DNA of 64,000 nt. Origin: Podospora pseudocomata (taxonomy: Eukaryota > Ascomycota > Sordariomycetes > Sordariales > Podosporaceae). The stretch is taken from positions 1,674,001 through 1,738,000 of the forward strand of contig NC_085890.1 of assembly GCF_035222375.1 (NCBI RefSeq), in the 5' to 3' direction. A program made the position numbers and the translations under genes. Shown piece by piece: positions 31,386 through 43,811 of this stretch (positions are counted from its first letter, which is position 1; each line of letters begins with the position of its first letter). The notes beneath the pieces are model-generated. The model saw nothing but the letters and a program-made list of their open reading frames with translations. It made no database searches and had not been told where the DNA came from.

Positions 31386-34300
31386 TCACCATGTTTCATC
31401 ATCATCATCATCCTCATCCTCGTCGTCTGCAATCGGTCCCGCTGCTTCCGCCTTTCCCGAACCCTCTTTTTTCTTCAGTTCAGCCAGCCTCAACTCTAGC
31501 TTCAGCCGCTTGACATTATCATCATCCTCGTCATCAGTGAACATTTCCTCCCGATTACGCCGTCGATTGTGTCTCCTGCCAAGATCGTCCATATTCGATG
31601 CCGGATATACTGGAGGGTTTCTCCCTCTTCGACGACTTCCCCATGGCGCGGATGAATCGGGGGCAAGTGTCCCTGGGTTGTTGTCTTGCCGCAGCAGGTC
31701 ACGTCCGGCGATGACGCTGTACGGGTCGTCTTCTTCTTGGAAGCCATGAATGTCGCGAATGTAGTCATCGAAGTGGGCAGATGTTTGCGCGACGCGTTTG
31801 AAATGCCCAACTTTGAGGAGCGGTCTTTTTAGCTCAGTGTTTTCTCCGCCTTCATAGAAGTCCCAGTTTGCCAGTGCTGTGGCTGTCTGGAAAGCATTTT
31901 TCATCTGCCTGCCATTCCATCTCCGGGATGGTTTGTGTTTGTTACGCTCCCAGTGCTGGTCAATAAAGCGTTCGATCTTCTCTTCTTCTATGTCCATGTC
32001 TATTCCGCTCGCTTTGAGACGGGACATGTTCCTCTGCCAAATGTCCTTGGCAGACTTCTGGCTGAGTTTTGGGTAGTAGAGACTAATGTGTATGCGTGAT
32101 CGAAATGCTTCATCGAATTCTCCGACCCTGTTGGTGGTTAGGATGATGACGCCTGCGTAATATTCTAGAACGCGCAGAAAAACTGTGAAACTGATCAACA
32201 ATCTGCTCTTGGTCCGATCTATACTTGCAAAACAGCATACCTGAAACTAGACTATTCCTCTCAATGTCTCCCTTTTCTCGCTTCGCCAAGAAGACATCGG
32301 CCTCATCCAGAAGCAACACACATCTCCACTTCTGCGCCAACCCACAGAAGGACTCCAATGTCCTCTCAGCTTCTTTTGCTGTGGTGCCGATATCACCGCA
32401 TGTGATAGGTAAAAGTGGTCTGCCCAACTCAGCGGCGACACACTCAGCTGTGGAAGTCTTGCCCACACCAGGCACCCCGTGCAAAAGAATAATCAACCCT
32501 TTGCCTTTGCCAGCGACGAGATCCATAGAGAATGTCTCATGCGCAATACCGCTCTGCTTGGGTACCCGAACATGATTCTTCACGAGGGCCTGAAGGAGTG
32601 TTTTGTGGCCGTCAGGCAGCACCAGGTCCTCAAAGTGCGATGTGAGCGACCGGGGGGGGATTTCGCTCACATTGTTGATGTCGAGGGCAAACCACCTGTG
32701 GTCGAGCAAGGAGTAGCCATACACGCGGGTCGGAAGCAACAGAGCCCATTCGTCAGTGCAGCCGGCTCTTCGGAACTCTTGAATACTTCGCAGTTCTGTT
32801 AACTGCAGAAAGTCGGCGTGTCGGTCAGCCTCGAACTTGGAGTCATCAAAGACGTCGGTGACCCAGCTGTTGTCCTGCTTTTCGGGTAACGGATCGAATG
32901 TTTCTCGCTTGTCGGCCTTGGTCGGGCTGTAGATGATACTTCCGCCCAACTTTACGGAAAATCTGTGGTACAGGTTCATGTCCTCCCTAAAGAATTCGAT
33001 ACCTGCCGCTTGATCCACCATACCTCGCAGTGGAGCTTGCTTATATGTTAGGTACGTGTGTATATATGGTATGAAACTCAAAGGACTAGGGAGATAGGAA
33101 CCAGCCGAAAGCTTCATACCTCGGTGTCAGCTATCACATAGTTGTAAAAACCGCGTGTTGTCTGATTAGACTCTCGAATGGTAAACCCGTCATATTTCCT
33201 GTGTGTTCCGGTCGCCAGTTCTGTGAACTTCTTTCCCCGATGAAGGAGTATCTCCTGAACTTGTGAATCATTAGGGTGGAGAAAAGATGGATACAGCGGC
33301 AATATTTTGACGGGGCGTGCCCCAACGTAGCGCGAAATGACGAAACGCTTTGGTCTTGGACCCATCCGGAAACCGTCGAAGTCGATGTGGAAGGAGTCGA
33401 TGATGAAACTGGTGCTTTCGTGGTCCGAGGCTTTGACAATATCCCGGCATCTTTCCTCTGACTCAGTCTCCGAATCCCATTCTCTATCGCGCACTGGGTC
33501 GAAAGAGCACTTCTTGCCAGAGTCAAACACTTCACGGCCTCCGGTGACGTGAAGGATCTGCAATGCCTGGCATCGACGGTGATCATCCCGATTTTGGAAG
33601 AGGTACGATGTCTGACCCGGTCGAAAGAGCTGCCATAGGTTCTCAAAAGCGATTTCTGTTATGGTCTTGTTGGAGATCTGGCGCTTGACGTCAAATATAT
33701 CTGCCATGTCGTGATCCATGAACTCTATAAGACACCGAAACTCGTCCCTCTGTCGTTTAGCGCGATCCGCTATCTCCCTCAGTGTCTCATGCTCCGTCTC
33801 AGCCGAGATTTCATCTTCTGACGTCTCTTTTTCTTGAACGACTTCAGCCTGGGCATCAGCTTCGGCTTGGTCGTAGGCTGACTCAAGATCGGCATAGAAC
33901 TGTCGTATCTCCGCTTCATGCCCTACAAGATACTTGAACGGACGTACAAAAACGTTTTGAGTCTCGGTAAGCTCCTCCCCGATACATTCCCCTAGGGCGT
34001 GCAAAAGGTACTGGGAATTGATGGCGAGTCGATAAGGCACGTCTAGCTGCTGAGACACCTCTGCATTTTGAGAAGATTCACCTTTTTTCTTTCTTATCGC
34101 ACTTTCCCGTCGCAGCTTCCGTAGGTTGGCCTTGACATTCACCTTGGATGAGGTAATGAGAACGCTTTGGTCCAGGTCGAGTTTGCGCCCCTTTTTGACT
34201 CGTCGCCATTCTTCGGGAGGGACTCGTGTTATTTTAGCTTCTTGGGTCTTTGCTGGATCGGTATTCTTTGTTTCATTCACTGAAGTTGTACCTTCTTTGG

Positions 34301-34499
34301 TACCGCTGGTCTCGGGTTCTTTTTTGCTTCTGCGCTGTCAGCACCATGGCACCAAGGCACCTAAGCTGGACTGGAATGGAGAGATAACACACCCTGGCTG
34401 AGATGATGGGGGCGAAGACTCATCGACGACGTCCTCAACATCGCTTTTATTGAGGACATCGGTGGAAGTGGAAGGAGGGTGATTTCCCACAAGAGACAT
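31386..34499 (-). CDS. DUF7025-AAA+ ATPase
   Basis: There are four exons: 34499-34393, 34329-33120, 33039-32241 and 32182-31386. They give 970 residues with all junctions in frame. The N-terminal third is charged and coiled. A region with LWQLFRPGQTSYLF (about residues 260-275) matches the DUF7025 domain that precedes AAA modules in many fungi. The AAA+ core has Walker A GVPGVGKTST (about 625-634), Walker B VLLLDEADVF (about 680-689) and the sensor-type ILTTNR. The tail is highly acidic (coding CAT/CTC repeats at 31391-31420 and ending DDDDDETW). Proteins of this kind are usually uncharacterised in fungi, some near incompatibility genes. The gene is divergent from the DUF7708-type gene, sharing a 586-bp promoter region. 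Confidence 0.85.
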
Positions 34500-35085
34500 C
34501 TTGATGAAAGTCAGGAATCATTCGTTGCTGCAGTATGCGTTGAGCTCAGGCAACAGTCATAGTGCGGGGTCAAGGGTACCTAGGGTATTTAACGCTGAGG
34601 TGGATAAGGTTTTGCTTTCGCTCGTATGGTTAACAGCGTGACGGGAGTGCCACCGGACAGGAACGGGGCCACTCGCCGTGTCGCCGCCTACGCGCTACTT
34701 CTTCAAGAGCCGAATGGCAAAAATGTACGTTCTCGACCGTGTCCCCGCTTCTACAGCAAGGCTCTGAACTCACCGAACACAATCTGGGTACGATACCTAC
34801 ACAAACTTGAGTGTCATTGAACGATCTGTAGAGGCGCAAAACTCCTCAGCCAATGGAAAAGAGGTCATCCTGCAGGTCCTGCATTCGTATCTGTTTCATG
34901 TTTGTGTGCCGCACCGTGGGGGACAGGGTGATACCACACTCACACAGTGATAGATTCGTTACTATTCTCCCCACCTACCTATCAATCACACAGCAAATGC
35001 AAAAGAAAACCCCTATTTTCCTTGGTCATCTTGGTTGCCTTGCGACCCAGTCATTACAAGCTTCTCCCTTGAAGTTGCAGGTATC
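34500..35085. promoter_or_regulatory. Shared divergent promoter region
   Basis: This 586-bp stretch separates the ATGs of the minus-strand AAA gene and the plus-strand DUF7708-type gene. No separate gene is supported in it. Confidence 0.5.
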
Positions 35086-37374
35086 ATGTCGACAAAAGCG
35101 CCGAACACTAATCGAGGTCTAGGAACTCTAGTGGACAGCTATGTTCGCAAAAGACTCCGTCGTGACATTCACCCTGCATTTGCCAAGGTGCGGGACAAAT
35201 CTGAGGCAGAATCAACATTCCTGAAAGCCACAGGCGCCGAACTCCGAGTATCGTGCCATACAGCTGTGGGTGCGAGCGAAGATGGAAGCCAGAGCCCAAC
35301 GTCCATTGCCATGGTGGCAGGCGAAAATGACTGCGGCATCTCTCTGTAGGTCCATGACCCAATCTTAAGACTCACCCAATGGTGTTATTGACATGGAAGT
35401 AGTGAAGAGATATACCGAGATGCCACACAAGAAAAGCTGCGGTTTCAATTAGCAATCGCCGATTATGAGAAGCTAACATCAGGACCAAAATTCGGTTCAG
35501 GAATCACCACCAAGCCTTCGTTTACTTGGGAAGATGTCTTGGAAGAGGCCCAGCGGGCTGCAGACACGTATTCGGAGGCTTCTGGAATGTGGAACAAGAT
35601 TCGAAAGGGTCTTTGCAGCTTCGGGCGAAATGCAAAGGCTTTCGATGCCTGGGCCAGCTTGCTACCGTCTCAGTCCGAATACCTGTCTGTTCTGTGCGGA
35701 GGATTGAAGTTCATCCTTGGGGTTTGTATTTCCTGGTGATCTGATTAGGTAGCCTTAATCTTCCGCGACGTACTGATGTCTTTCATTCGCAGGCTGCTGC
35801 ACGCTTGCACGACCTCAATTCGGATGTTTGTGATGCTCTGGCGGAAATTCCGATTCTGCTAAAAAGCACACATCTGGTGTTGGGGATCTTCAAACGCTCC
35901 AAGGACCTCCATCAAGCAAGTGCGGACCTTTATTCTGCGATAATAGCAGCACTGCATCACATTGTTTTGTGGTATAGAGAGAAAGCCATCAGTGAGTACA
36001 CATTCCCTCTTTCCATTCTCTTCCGCATTGCTGAAAGTAAATGGTATCCAGAAACGCTTTTCAAGAGTATCCTAAAGCAGGACGCATATGCTATACAACT
36101 TACAGAGCTCCTCAGCAACGTTCGCCAACAAGCTGACCGCTTCGAACATGTTGTTCGTCTCAACTCTTACGAGCGAATTGTGACTACGTCCGAGATGGTA
36201 CGAACCCAAGGGGTCCAGCAGGATGAAAACCACAGCATACTTGTCCGCTATCTCGATGATGCAAACAATGAGTTACACAATTTTCGGGAGGAATTCAGTT
36301 CCAAGGCGGTGGACTTGCAGTCGCAGGTCAGTGAATTGACCAATGTGTTGGCAGCGTTCTTGGGCAGTGGTGCCTGGATGAATGCGAGGACGCATGATGG
36401 TGAGCTACCTCTTAACAGATGTCAACTGGTCAAGTAGCTTATATGCCCGGTTCTTTTGCTGATATCCCCACCCACCTACTCTCACAGTGAGAGGTCCCTA
36501 TCTTCCGATTCGCAAGGCAAAATCTGAGTCAAGGCTCATACGAGATTCTTCGCCCGGGTCACTACCTCATGGCTCTAAAACCCGCCACAGGCTCGAGGAG
36601 ACCATATACACACTAGACTATGACAGCTCAGTGATTGAGAGGGACATAGCCACCAGTTTGCGCAGCGTATGGCAGGTCCCTGTTTCAGATCAAGACCGCC
36701 TTGTTGCGGCCATACAATCACCAAAGCTCCAGAGCTGGATAATGGAAACAACATCCTCTGCACTGTTCCTCAACTTCAACGCCACTCGCAACCACCACAC
36801 GACATCGTTCGTCGCCGCAAAGTTGGCCAATTCAATCCAGTCATCTTCCGTCTTGGTGGTCACCTTCTTTTGCGGTCCACACACGGATCGACGCAGCGAA
36901 GATCCAGACTTTGGCGTCACGGGCATGATGCGCTGTTTAATCAGTCAGCTTCTCTTGACATATCCAAATTTTGGTCTACATACCCTCCGTCAGATCCAGG
37001 AAAAAGACATGGATGACGTTGAGGACCTCTGCGAAATATTCTACCTCCTCGTTGCCCAGCTCCCACGTCACAAGGCACTTTTCTGCATTTTGGATAGTGT
37101 GACCAATTTCGAGGACAACAACATTTTGCGAGTGGAGAGCGAAATGGCCATGGGGCAGTTGATGGAGATAATTACCTGGACGGCCGAGTACGGGTGTTGC
37201 TTCAAACTGTTGTTGACGAGTCCTCGAAACAGCCGGGTGCTCTACAAGCATCTGTCGAACCCCGAGCAAGACTCGATTTGGCTACCCGCGAAGGTTCCCT
37301 CGCAGGGGGGTTTCACGAAGGGGAAGTGGGACGGGAGTATTGGTGGGGAGGTTGATAAACTGACGATTTTTTAA
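35086..37374 (+). CDS. DUF7708 / NTPase-like (STAND-like) protein
   Basis: Four exons, 35086-35345, 35403-35721, 35793-36399 and 36488-37374, give 690 residues. The N-terminal region contains YLSVLCGGLKFILGAAAR and ALAEIPILLKSTHLVL, the pattern I associate with the fungal DUF7708 domain found at the N-terminus of NACHT/STAND-like proteins. A coiled stretch follows, then an NTPase-like domain. Where a P-loop is expected the sequence is FNATRNHHTTSF, without the GKS/T. A Walker-B-like FCILDSV is present further on. The protein ends without ankyrin, WD or TPR repeats. It may therefore be a regulatory or decoy form. Such proteins are suspected of acting in fungal non-self recognition; the role here is inferred. 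Confidence 0.7.
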
Positions 37375-37737
37375 GAGGACTATGGGGAGACTTATTCAAG
37401 AAGGATGTTGACTTTGCTGGTATCTCATTGGAGAGGTGTTATACTTAACTAGCTTACCTACTGCGTATACAGCTTGAAATATACTTGGGCAATCCCCCAC
37501 AAACAGAAACATGGACATGTGATCAAATATCAGTGGTGAAGTTGGCAATTATATATACTCCTGCCACCTCCACGCCTAGACCCTGCTCGACTCAACAACT
37601 GACTTCTAGCTATAGTGAATGAAAACAAAGATGCAGAAGATAGCCTCTGAGACGCAAAACAAGCTTTCTGTAAATCAGCACTCTCGAGATCGCTCTCGGC
37701 TTATACCACCTCTTCACACCCATTATCTCGAATTCAT
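37375..37737. other. Convergent 3' spacer
   Basis: Non-coding DNA between the ends of a plus-strand and a minus-strand gene. Nothing is visible except AT-rich 3' sequence. Confidence 0.45.
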
Positions 37738-38867
37738 CTAAAGGCCCCAGTCCAAAACCTCGGTGTAGTCCTTCTCAACCTCGACCTCACGGCCAACAAT
37801 GGCACCGCTGCGAACCTTGAGCGTCTTGACGGTATCGTCGAAGCAATCACCGGTGACACTTGGGCTGCAAAGTGGAAGAACCTCACGGGTAGACATGTCA
37901 CAGAACTTACCCTCGTGCAGAGAGACGAGATCGGGCCCCCTGGAGCTGTCGCTTCCGCAGAGGGTGACGGCGCTGTGCTCAGGGCGGGAAGAGCGGACAA
38001 GACGGGTCTCGTTGAAGGCAGGGCGGGAGCCGGCGAGCTTCTCACGCTCCTCGCTTCCGGGCTTCACGGGACCAACGGCGATGCCCTGCTGGGGCTCGCT
38101 GCTGCGACCGGCGAGGCCTCTCTTGCGGGGGGTGACCCAGTAAGAGATGGTGTTGGGCTCCCAGTTGGTGTACCACTTGAGAGAGGGGTTGCTGGCGCAG
38201 TAGCTGGATTTGAGGTTAGATGTGATTCAGGGGGTGAGGAGGGGTGGGGATGGTGAACTTACTAGCCGACGTTCTTGCCTCTGTTCCGAGATTCATCAGC
38301 AAACTCATGAATATGAGTCTGGAAGGCTGTCTTGGGCCTGTCGCCATTGCGATCGATCCAGGCGCAGTTGAGGGTCTTGCCGCTCTGGACGATGTTGGAA
38401 TAATACCTATGAGTTTGTTAGGCACTGGTCCTATTGCCGCAGACGACAAAGAGTATCTCTTACCAGTCCTGGTTGCAGGACGAGCTGTCCGCCCAGTTAC
38501 CAACCCAGCCGTACTTGGACCCGTCGGCCCAGCTGTTGGTGATGTACGCGATGCAGATCGCATCGTCGTTGCCCGTGAACAGGGCGTACGTGGGCTGATG
38601 GGGCTGGGACAGCTGGACCGTCACGTCCTTGAAGGAGCCGTGGTTGATCTTGCCAGGGTCATACTTGGCACCGATGAACTGGCCGGCCTCATTCCAGACA
38701 CGGATATCGGGCGCATCACCACCGGCGTTCGAGAGGCCGCTCGGACCATCAAGACCGACGTGGATGCGGAACTTGGTCTCATACTGGTTGGGCCTGTCCG
38801 GGATGTTGGATTGGATGAATCCCAGGACGGTGAGGATTCCCGAGAAGACTCCGAAAGCGGTAGCCAT
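37738..38867 (-). CDS. Uncharacterised fungal protein with N-terminal signal or anchor
   Basis: Three exons, 38867-38464, 38406-38263 and 38203-37738, give 337 residues. The N-terminus MATAFGVFSGILTVLGFIQS is hydrophobic and could be a signal peptide or anchor. The first domain holds FRIHVGLDGPSGLSNAGGDA, DIRVWNEAGQFIGAKYDPG and YGWVGNWADSSSCNQDWYYS. I recognise this only as a family widespread in filamentous ascomycetes, with no assigned function. The C-terminal half contains KRGLAGRSS and four more cysteines. The ATG is placed at the hydrophobic start; the frame stays open far upstream (to 39494), but that part has no coding character. Confidence 0.75.
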
Positions 38868-40746
38868 GATGAACAAGAGAGGATGTGATGGTCGGTGGGT
38901 TGAAGTTGAGAGTTCTTGAAGGGCAAGCTGCTGGGTGCTGATCAATTCGAACCACCTTGAGACGTCTTGAGCCTCCTTTATATACAGTTTCGTCTTGCTG
39001 CCTACGTCTCTCTCATCCTTGACAACTGCAAAGACCTTGTCATACAAGTTGGTGCTTGCTGCGGCGCAGTCATGGCTTCGTCCTCTTCTCGAGAAGTTCA
39101 TGGCCGTAGAAATCCCAACCCTAGTCCCAGGACGACTCTGAATTCGCAGCATTTTCTTGTTTGGGAAGCTATACGAGAGGCAGAGATAGATTCTTCGGGT
39201 CTGTCGACTGGCAGGATTGTGATCAAGCGTGGCTAGTGTAGGAATGTCATGTCGACAGACCCAACATGCATACTCAGCGCTTACTGAGGAGTAGAGGATA
39301 CTCTTGGCCCTCCTAAACCCTGACCGAAAGCCTGGGTCTTTGTTTAATTTTGCATTATCCCAAGGCAGGGCCTTTAGGTAAAGTACCTTGCACAGTAGAC
39401 TCTGCTTTGGCCCTGGGTGAGAGGCATTGATCTCATAGCACATCTTCACAAAAAGAGATACTTCATCGATGCCATACGCCGAGGGTGTTGACATTTACCT
39501 GAACCAGCACCGACATTCATCGTTTGCTTTGACCAAACCGCCATGGGCGTATGCAACCAAACAGGAGGGCTGGTCAACGCGGTCTCCGGCCGGATGTACT
39601 CTTCAAGTTAGCATCAAGTTAGCCAAGCCTGCTATTGAGCGTTCCCCTTTAGACTATTGCTTTTCCCTGCATTCATGAATCGTGCTCGGTAAGGTATTCC
39701 AAATCCATGGTTGGGAGGTTTTTACCCAACTGATTGACATACACCTAGTCCATACCTAATGCATGAACGTTGAAGTTATGTAAATCAGCCAAGTATTCAC
39801 ATTTGATTATACACCCCTCTCACAACTCTAAAAAAGCCGAACCGCCATTAATTCGAATACCTCTCCGAATTTCAATGGCATCTTTCCCCGTCCTACATCA
39901 GGTCGATGCGATCAACGGTTTTGATACTGCTCAATCTGGAAACTCGTGAAGAACTTGTGAAGTCTTTGTTGGCCAAGACAATATGAAGTGGAACTCATGG
40001 ACCACCGCCTGCCTCAACTGCAACAAAAACTCAGGCAACTCGAGCGGGCTCGGCGTATCTGGCCTTCAGAGGCACAGTTGGTGGAGGTCAGACAGTCTCA
40101 GATTTTGGTATACCTGACCAATCATATTCCCTGATTTTAGCAACTGTCCAATCATGTCCCATGGAACAAACCCTTAGCAGCGGCGTATCAGAGATCCTAC
40201 AACACTACAAGCCAAGGCACGATGTCCCATAACAGCAAATGCTGAGTGGATTTATACGCAGTAAAGATCTGTCGCTTACACAAACGCTCCACAGCGACTG
40301 GACCCCTGATGCAAGGCTGATAAGACAAGTGCTTATTTTTGTGCCTCCGCATTCGTTGAGTTTCTTCTTGGCATGGCTTTCACTTTAGCTAAGATCTACA
40401 ACGTTGATCACACGACCCGCCTACCCGCCGGAGCCGCCCCAGCGGGCAATGCGTTCGCTCGCAGTCGGTTGATGAAGAAACAAAATGTGTTGGCCGAGTG
40501 GGTGTCCGCTTTGCCAAGTTTATGGGGAGGAGGAGCATAACCCGGAGCGTAGCATTCAGGCTCGGTGAGTCCCAAAGCAAAGAAAATAGTCAGTCTAACG
40601 TTGATGCAGGGTCCTTTTTCGTGACGAGGACCCTTTCGTGGCGGTAGGGCTGAGTCAAATAAGTGTAATAACACGTCCCTGAACAAAAACTTCGTGAGTC
40701 GTATCTGCCCATCTCCCTCACCTGTGGGCAACAGGAAAAAAATTCA
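38868..40746. other. Long spacer with a GC-rich patch
   Basis: No gene could be supported over almost 1.9 kb. A patch at about 40415-40560 is richer in GC and CpG than its surroundings and could be an old repeat fragment, but no element family was recognised. Confidence 0.4.
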
Positions 40747-41546
40747 ATGCTTTCCCCCAAACTTCTCGTTCTGGCGGCTTTGTCGTCGGCCTCGGTGGCC
40801 TTTGATCCTGCCACAGACACAACCTGCAACGACCAAGGAATCTGCCTGTCTTCTTTTATTTGGTGTGACAAGAATGGACAGTCGTGCTCCTACCCAGAGG
40901 GCGCGGATGCGTTGATCCCGTCCAGCACCGCGGCGTCGTACGCTGTGCTTTATCACCATGTCGAGTACGAGATTCGCTGGCGTCAGGCCAAGCGGGATTT
41001 TGATGTTTTGATCGAATGGCTGTTTGATGGGAGCCCCTTTCAGAGCGAGGAGGAGAAGTCGGCTCGTGAGCTTCCTGTTATGTGGAGTACCAGTGCGTGA
41101 TCCTTCACCCTCTTGTATGGAACAAAAACATTTGGCTAACTTTGTTCCATCTAGACGTGACAACCTCGAGCACTGAGGGATCCTTCACCTTTGATCCGTT
41201 CACCATCCTAAAGGACTTCCCCACGCGGCACGCGCCTAACATGTCCGCCGGGGAGGCCGCGTCTTCGGCGAGTGGTATGGCCAACACCATCCGCCTCAGC
41301 CAGCCCGGTTCCGGCTTCCCGGAGGTTTACACCGATCAGTTCAGTGTCCAGTCGGGCTGGGCTCATCAGCTGGTGAGGAACATCCGCCAGGAGGAGGCGG
41401 ATGTTCGTACGGATGAGAAGCGAAAGATGAGACTTGGGGTTGGGATTGGTGTCGGTTTGGGAGTTCCGTTGCTGTCTGCCGTGATGTGGTGGGCTGGTTC
41501 AAGACACGGGGCTTCCAGGGCGACTCGCTCCGTCGAGGGCAAATAA
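40747..41546 (+). CDS. Type I membrane protein, uncharacterised
   Basis: Two exons, 40747-41092 and 41155-41546, with a 62-nt intron (GGCTAACT branch) give 245 residues. The signal peptide is MLSPKLLVLAALSSASVA. The extracellular part has three early cysteines (TTCNDQGICLSSFIWC), a fourth in QSCSYP, and an N-glycosylation site (NVT/NMS region). One membrane helix follows (LGVGIGVGLGVPLLSAVMWW), then a short basic tail. The topology suggests a cell-surface or secretory-pathway protein. No family is recognised. Confidence 0.75.
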
Positions 41547-41643
41547 ATGAGCTGCAAGTGAAGTTATGGGATCGGGTATAGAGTGCTCATTAGGCAATGA
41601 GAGCCGGGTAGTCATGTTGCCTGTTTTTCAAAGGCAAGTATGG

Positions 41644-43214
41644 TCACAGAGTGACATGATGCAAGCCGACTGAGACGGAGATGGATGTCGCGGATGGTAA
41701 CGGAGTGCTTGAAATTGCCTGGGTTGTTTGGAGTCTGACATTGACAAATCCACGTATATATTCCCTATTACCGACATTTTGACACTCCCTGATCGAAGAC
41801 CCCGAAGCCTGCTCCTCATAAGTAAAAGCGCTTTCTCCCTCCACCTCATCATCAACATCCAGTTCCTCCATCATCATCGAATGATCCCCTCTTTTCCCTC
41901 GAACAACCCGCTTGATAATGCCCTTTCCCTTCTTATCCTTCCTCGTAATCTCAAACTCCTTCCGCGCATAGTCTGACTTCCCATCCAGCGCCATCTCAGC
42001 CAACGTCTTGCCAAGCAAAGGAACAAACTTCATGGCCCAACCGGCGGTGAAAACCAAAACGCTTTTTTCAGCTCCTCCTGCTAGATACTCCTTTGGCAGG
42101 TAATCAAGTACAAACATATTGTCAAAGACATTAGTCTGCAAACAGCTCAGCGTAAAAGCCGGTACGGTAGCATCAACACCGACAACGTGCTTCTTGATAA
42201 ACACCTGCGTGTCCCGGATGTCAGCCGGGTTCACGACGTTGGTCAGACGTTCACCGGGGTCCTTGATGCGGCGGGTGACTGCGTCGACGGCGATGCGAGT
42301 GACGTTAGGGGGGCCCCAGGGGACGGTGGGGAATCCGTAGAAGAGCTGGGATCGCCGGTGTTTGTTGGGGACAAATTGGAACCACATACTAGGGAAGATG
42401 GTGCCGTTGAGTCCGGGGTTGGTGTTGAAGTATGAGGCGACCATTTCCCAGATGTCGAGATCGAGGAAGATGCCGAAGCTGGGTCGTAGGACGTGGTTGA
42501 CGTAGGCGCCAGAGGCAATAACGATCCTCTTGGCTTTGAAAAGTGCCGGGTCAGTGTCGTGACGGATGGCATGGACCTCCCAGATGGTCTTGTCGGTGGT
42601 GGAGGGAATGATGCGCTCGACGCGGGTGTGCTGTTTGGCCTCGGCGCCGTAATCTTTGGCTAGGCTGAGAAGGCTGCGCAAGAGAAGCTGGACGTTGATG
42701 ACGCCGTTGTCGGGGGCGAAGAGACCGATCCATTCAGGGGGCGGATTTTTGAAGGAGTAGCGCTCTTCGATTTCCTTGGCCGTTACTGAGAACAAAGGCT
42801 TCTAGTGTTCAGTACTATGGATGTTGAAGATCATGAACTCTTACATTCTTGGTAAGACATCCCAAGCCGCTCTTAATAGGACACCGGACCCATTAGAGTC
42901 CCTTCAGGGCTGTCACCACCAAAGTTCTTGTCTCCAAAGTTGAGCAAGCCGCTCATCCAGCGGAGAGACGAGCCCGAGTCCTTCTCGAGTTTGTCCCAGA
43001 GTTTCATGGCGTCCTTTGCGAGGTCGGCCATGAAGTCCTCCGTGTACATGGTACGGAACATGCGGGCGAGATCATTCGAGCTTCCAGCTTGATTGAAAAA
43101 GTTGTTCTGCTCCAGTACGATGACGCTCGCACCTGTTTTGCCCACCTCGTACGCGGCGGCGAGCCCGACTGGGCCGCCTCCCACCACGACGACGTTAAAG
43201 ACTTCCGTGAGCAT
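41644..43214 (-). pseudogene. FAD oxidoreductase (sarcosine-oxidase-like), one in-frame stop
   Basis: Two exons fit the family: 43214-42845 and 42785-41644, with a 59-nt intron (GTAAGA...CTCAG, phase 1). The spliced frame is about 503 codons. The N-terminus has the FAD-binding VVVVGGGPVGLAAAYEVG, followed by SSNDLARMFR as in monomeric sarcosine oxidase and N-methylamino-acid oxidases. Exon 2 has LTAKEIEERY across the junction and a late FTAGWAMKFVPLLGK. One TAA (42873-42875) interrupts exon 1 between MGPVSY and ERLGMSYQE. Everything else is open. A different splice (donor GTGTCC at 42884) could avoid it but would lose conserved residues. The C-terminal 30 or so residues are uncertain. It lies head-to-head with the L-amino-acid-oxidase-like gene. 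Confidence 0.7.
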
Positions 43215-43811
43215 TTTAGTGAATAGTTCGCTGAAGTCTCAAGGCTGTTTGTGTGAGGGATGTATGAATGGGATAAAAATGAACAGGTTGGGTTCAACAA
43301 ATATAAGGACTTCTTGGCCTTGCTGTGGGCAATTTGAGCCCTGCATTCACTAGGACCCGAGTTTCTGCACCTCTCTGTCGGAGTTGTTCTCCGCTCGCCT
43401 CATCTCAGACAATACTTGTGGTTCTAGACTCTCGGGCTTGCAGCTTCAAAGCTGCCCAACCATGTCGAGTTTGATGCCCTACGTCAAATCGACAAATATT
43501 GTGGGCTTTATAGACCTTGGCTGCGTAATTCCATGCGGGGATAACTGAGGGCAACCAATACCATGTGGAATGTACTTTCTCACAAAAACGTGGCATAGCT
43601 GTTTCAGTGTTGTTTCCTGACAGTGGCTAGCTGAAAGCGCAGTCATTATGATTCTTGTTGTGGCAGAAGCGGCAATGACATTTTGTGAGAACCAGTGGAT
43701 TCCATCCAGGTTTATAACTGTGTGAATGGAGAGTAACAGCCCGACTTTTTGTTTCCATGCGTACATCTCTCAGCTTATTCTCTGTTTGCTCCCTGCCCAA
43801 AGTGAACCGCC
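43215..43811. promoter_or_regulatory. Shared promoter region of two divergent flavin oxidases
   Basis: A 597-bp stretch between the ATGs of two oppositely oriented flavoenzyme genes. No other feature was identified. Confidence 0.5.

Noticed and set aside
31391-31420. CAT/CTC repeat as microsatellite
   Set aside because: It is coding DNA for the acidic tail of the AAA ATPase.
38868-39494. Upstream extension of the frame of the gene at 37738-38867
   Set aside because: The added 209 residues precede the hydrophobic start, have no motif, and cover a region that looks like a promoter.
40415-40560. GC-rich patch as part of a transposable element
   Set aside because: No terminal repeats, target duplication or protein match could be seen; kept only as a note in the spacer.
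42802-42884. Alternative intron (donor GTGTCC) that would bypass the stop in the sarcosine-oxidase-like gene
   Set aside because: It would delete the conserved ERLGMSYQE stretch and use a weak donor. The 59-nt intron 42786-42844 gives the family-typical LTAKEIEERY junction.
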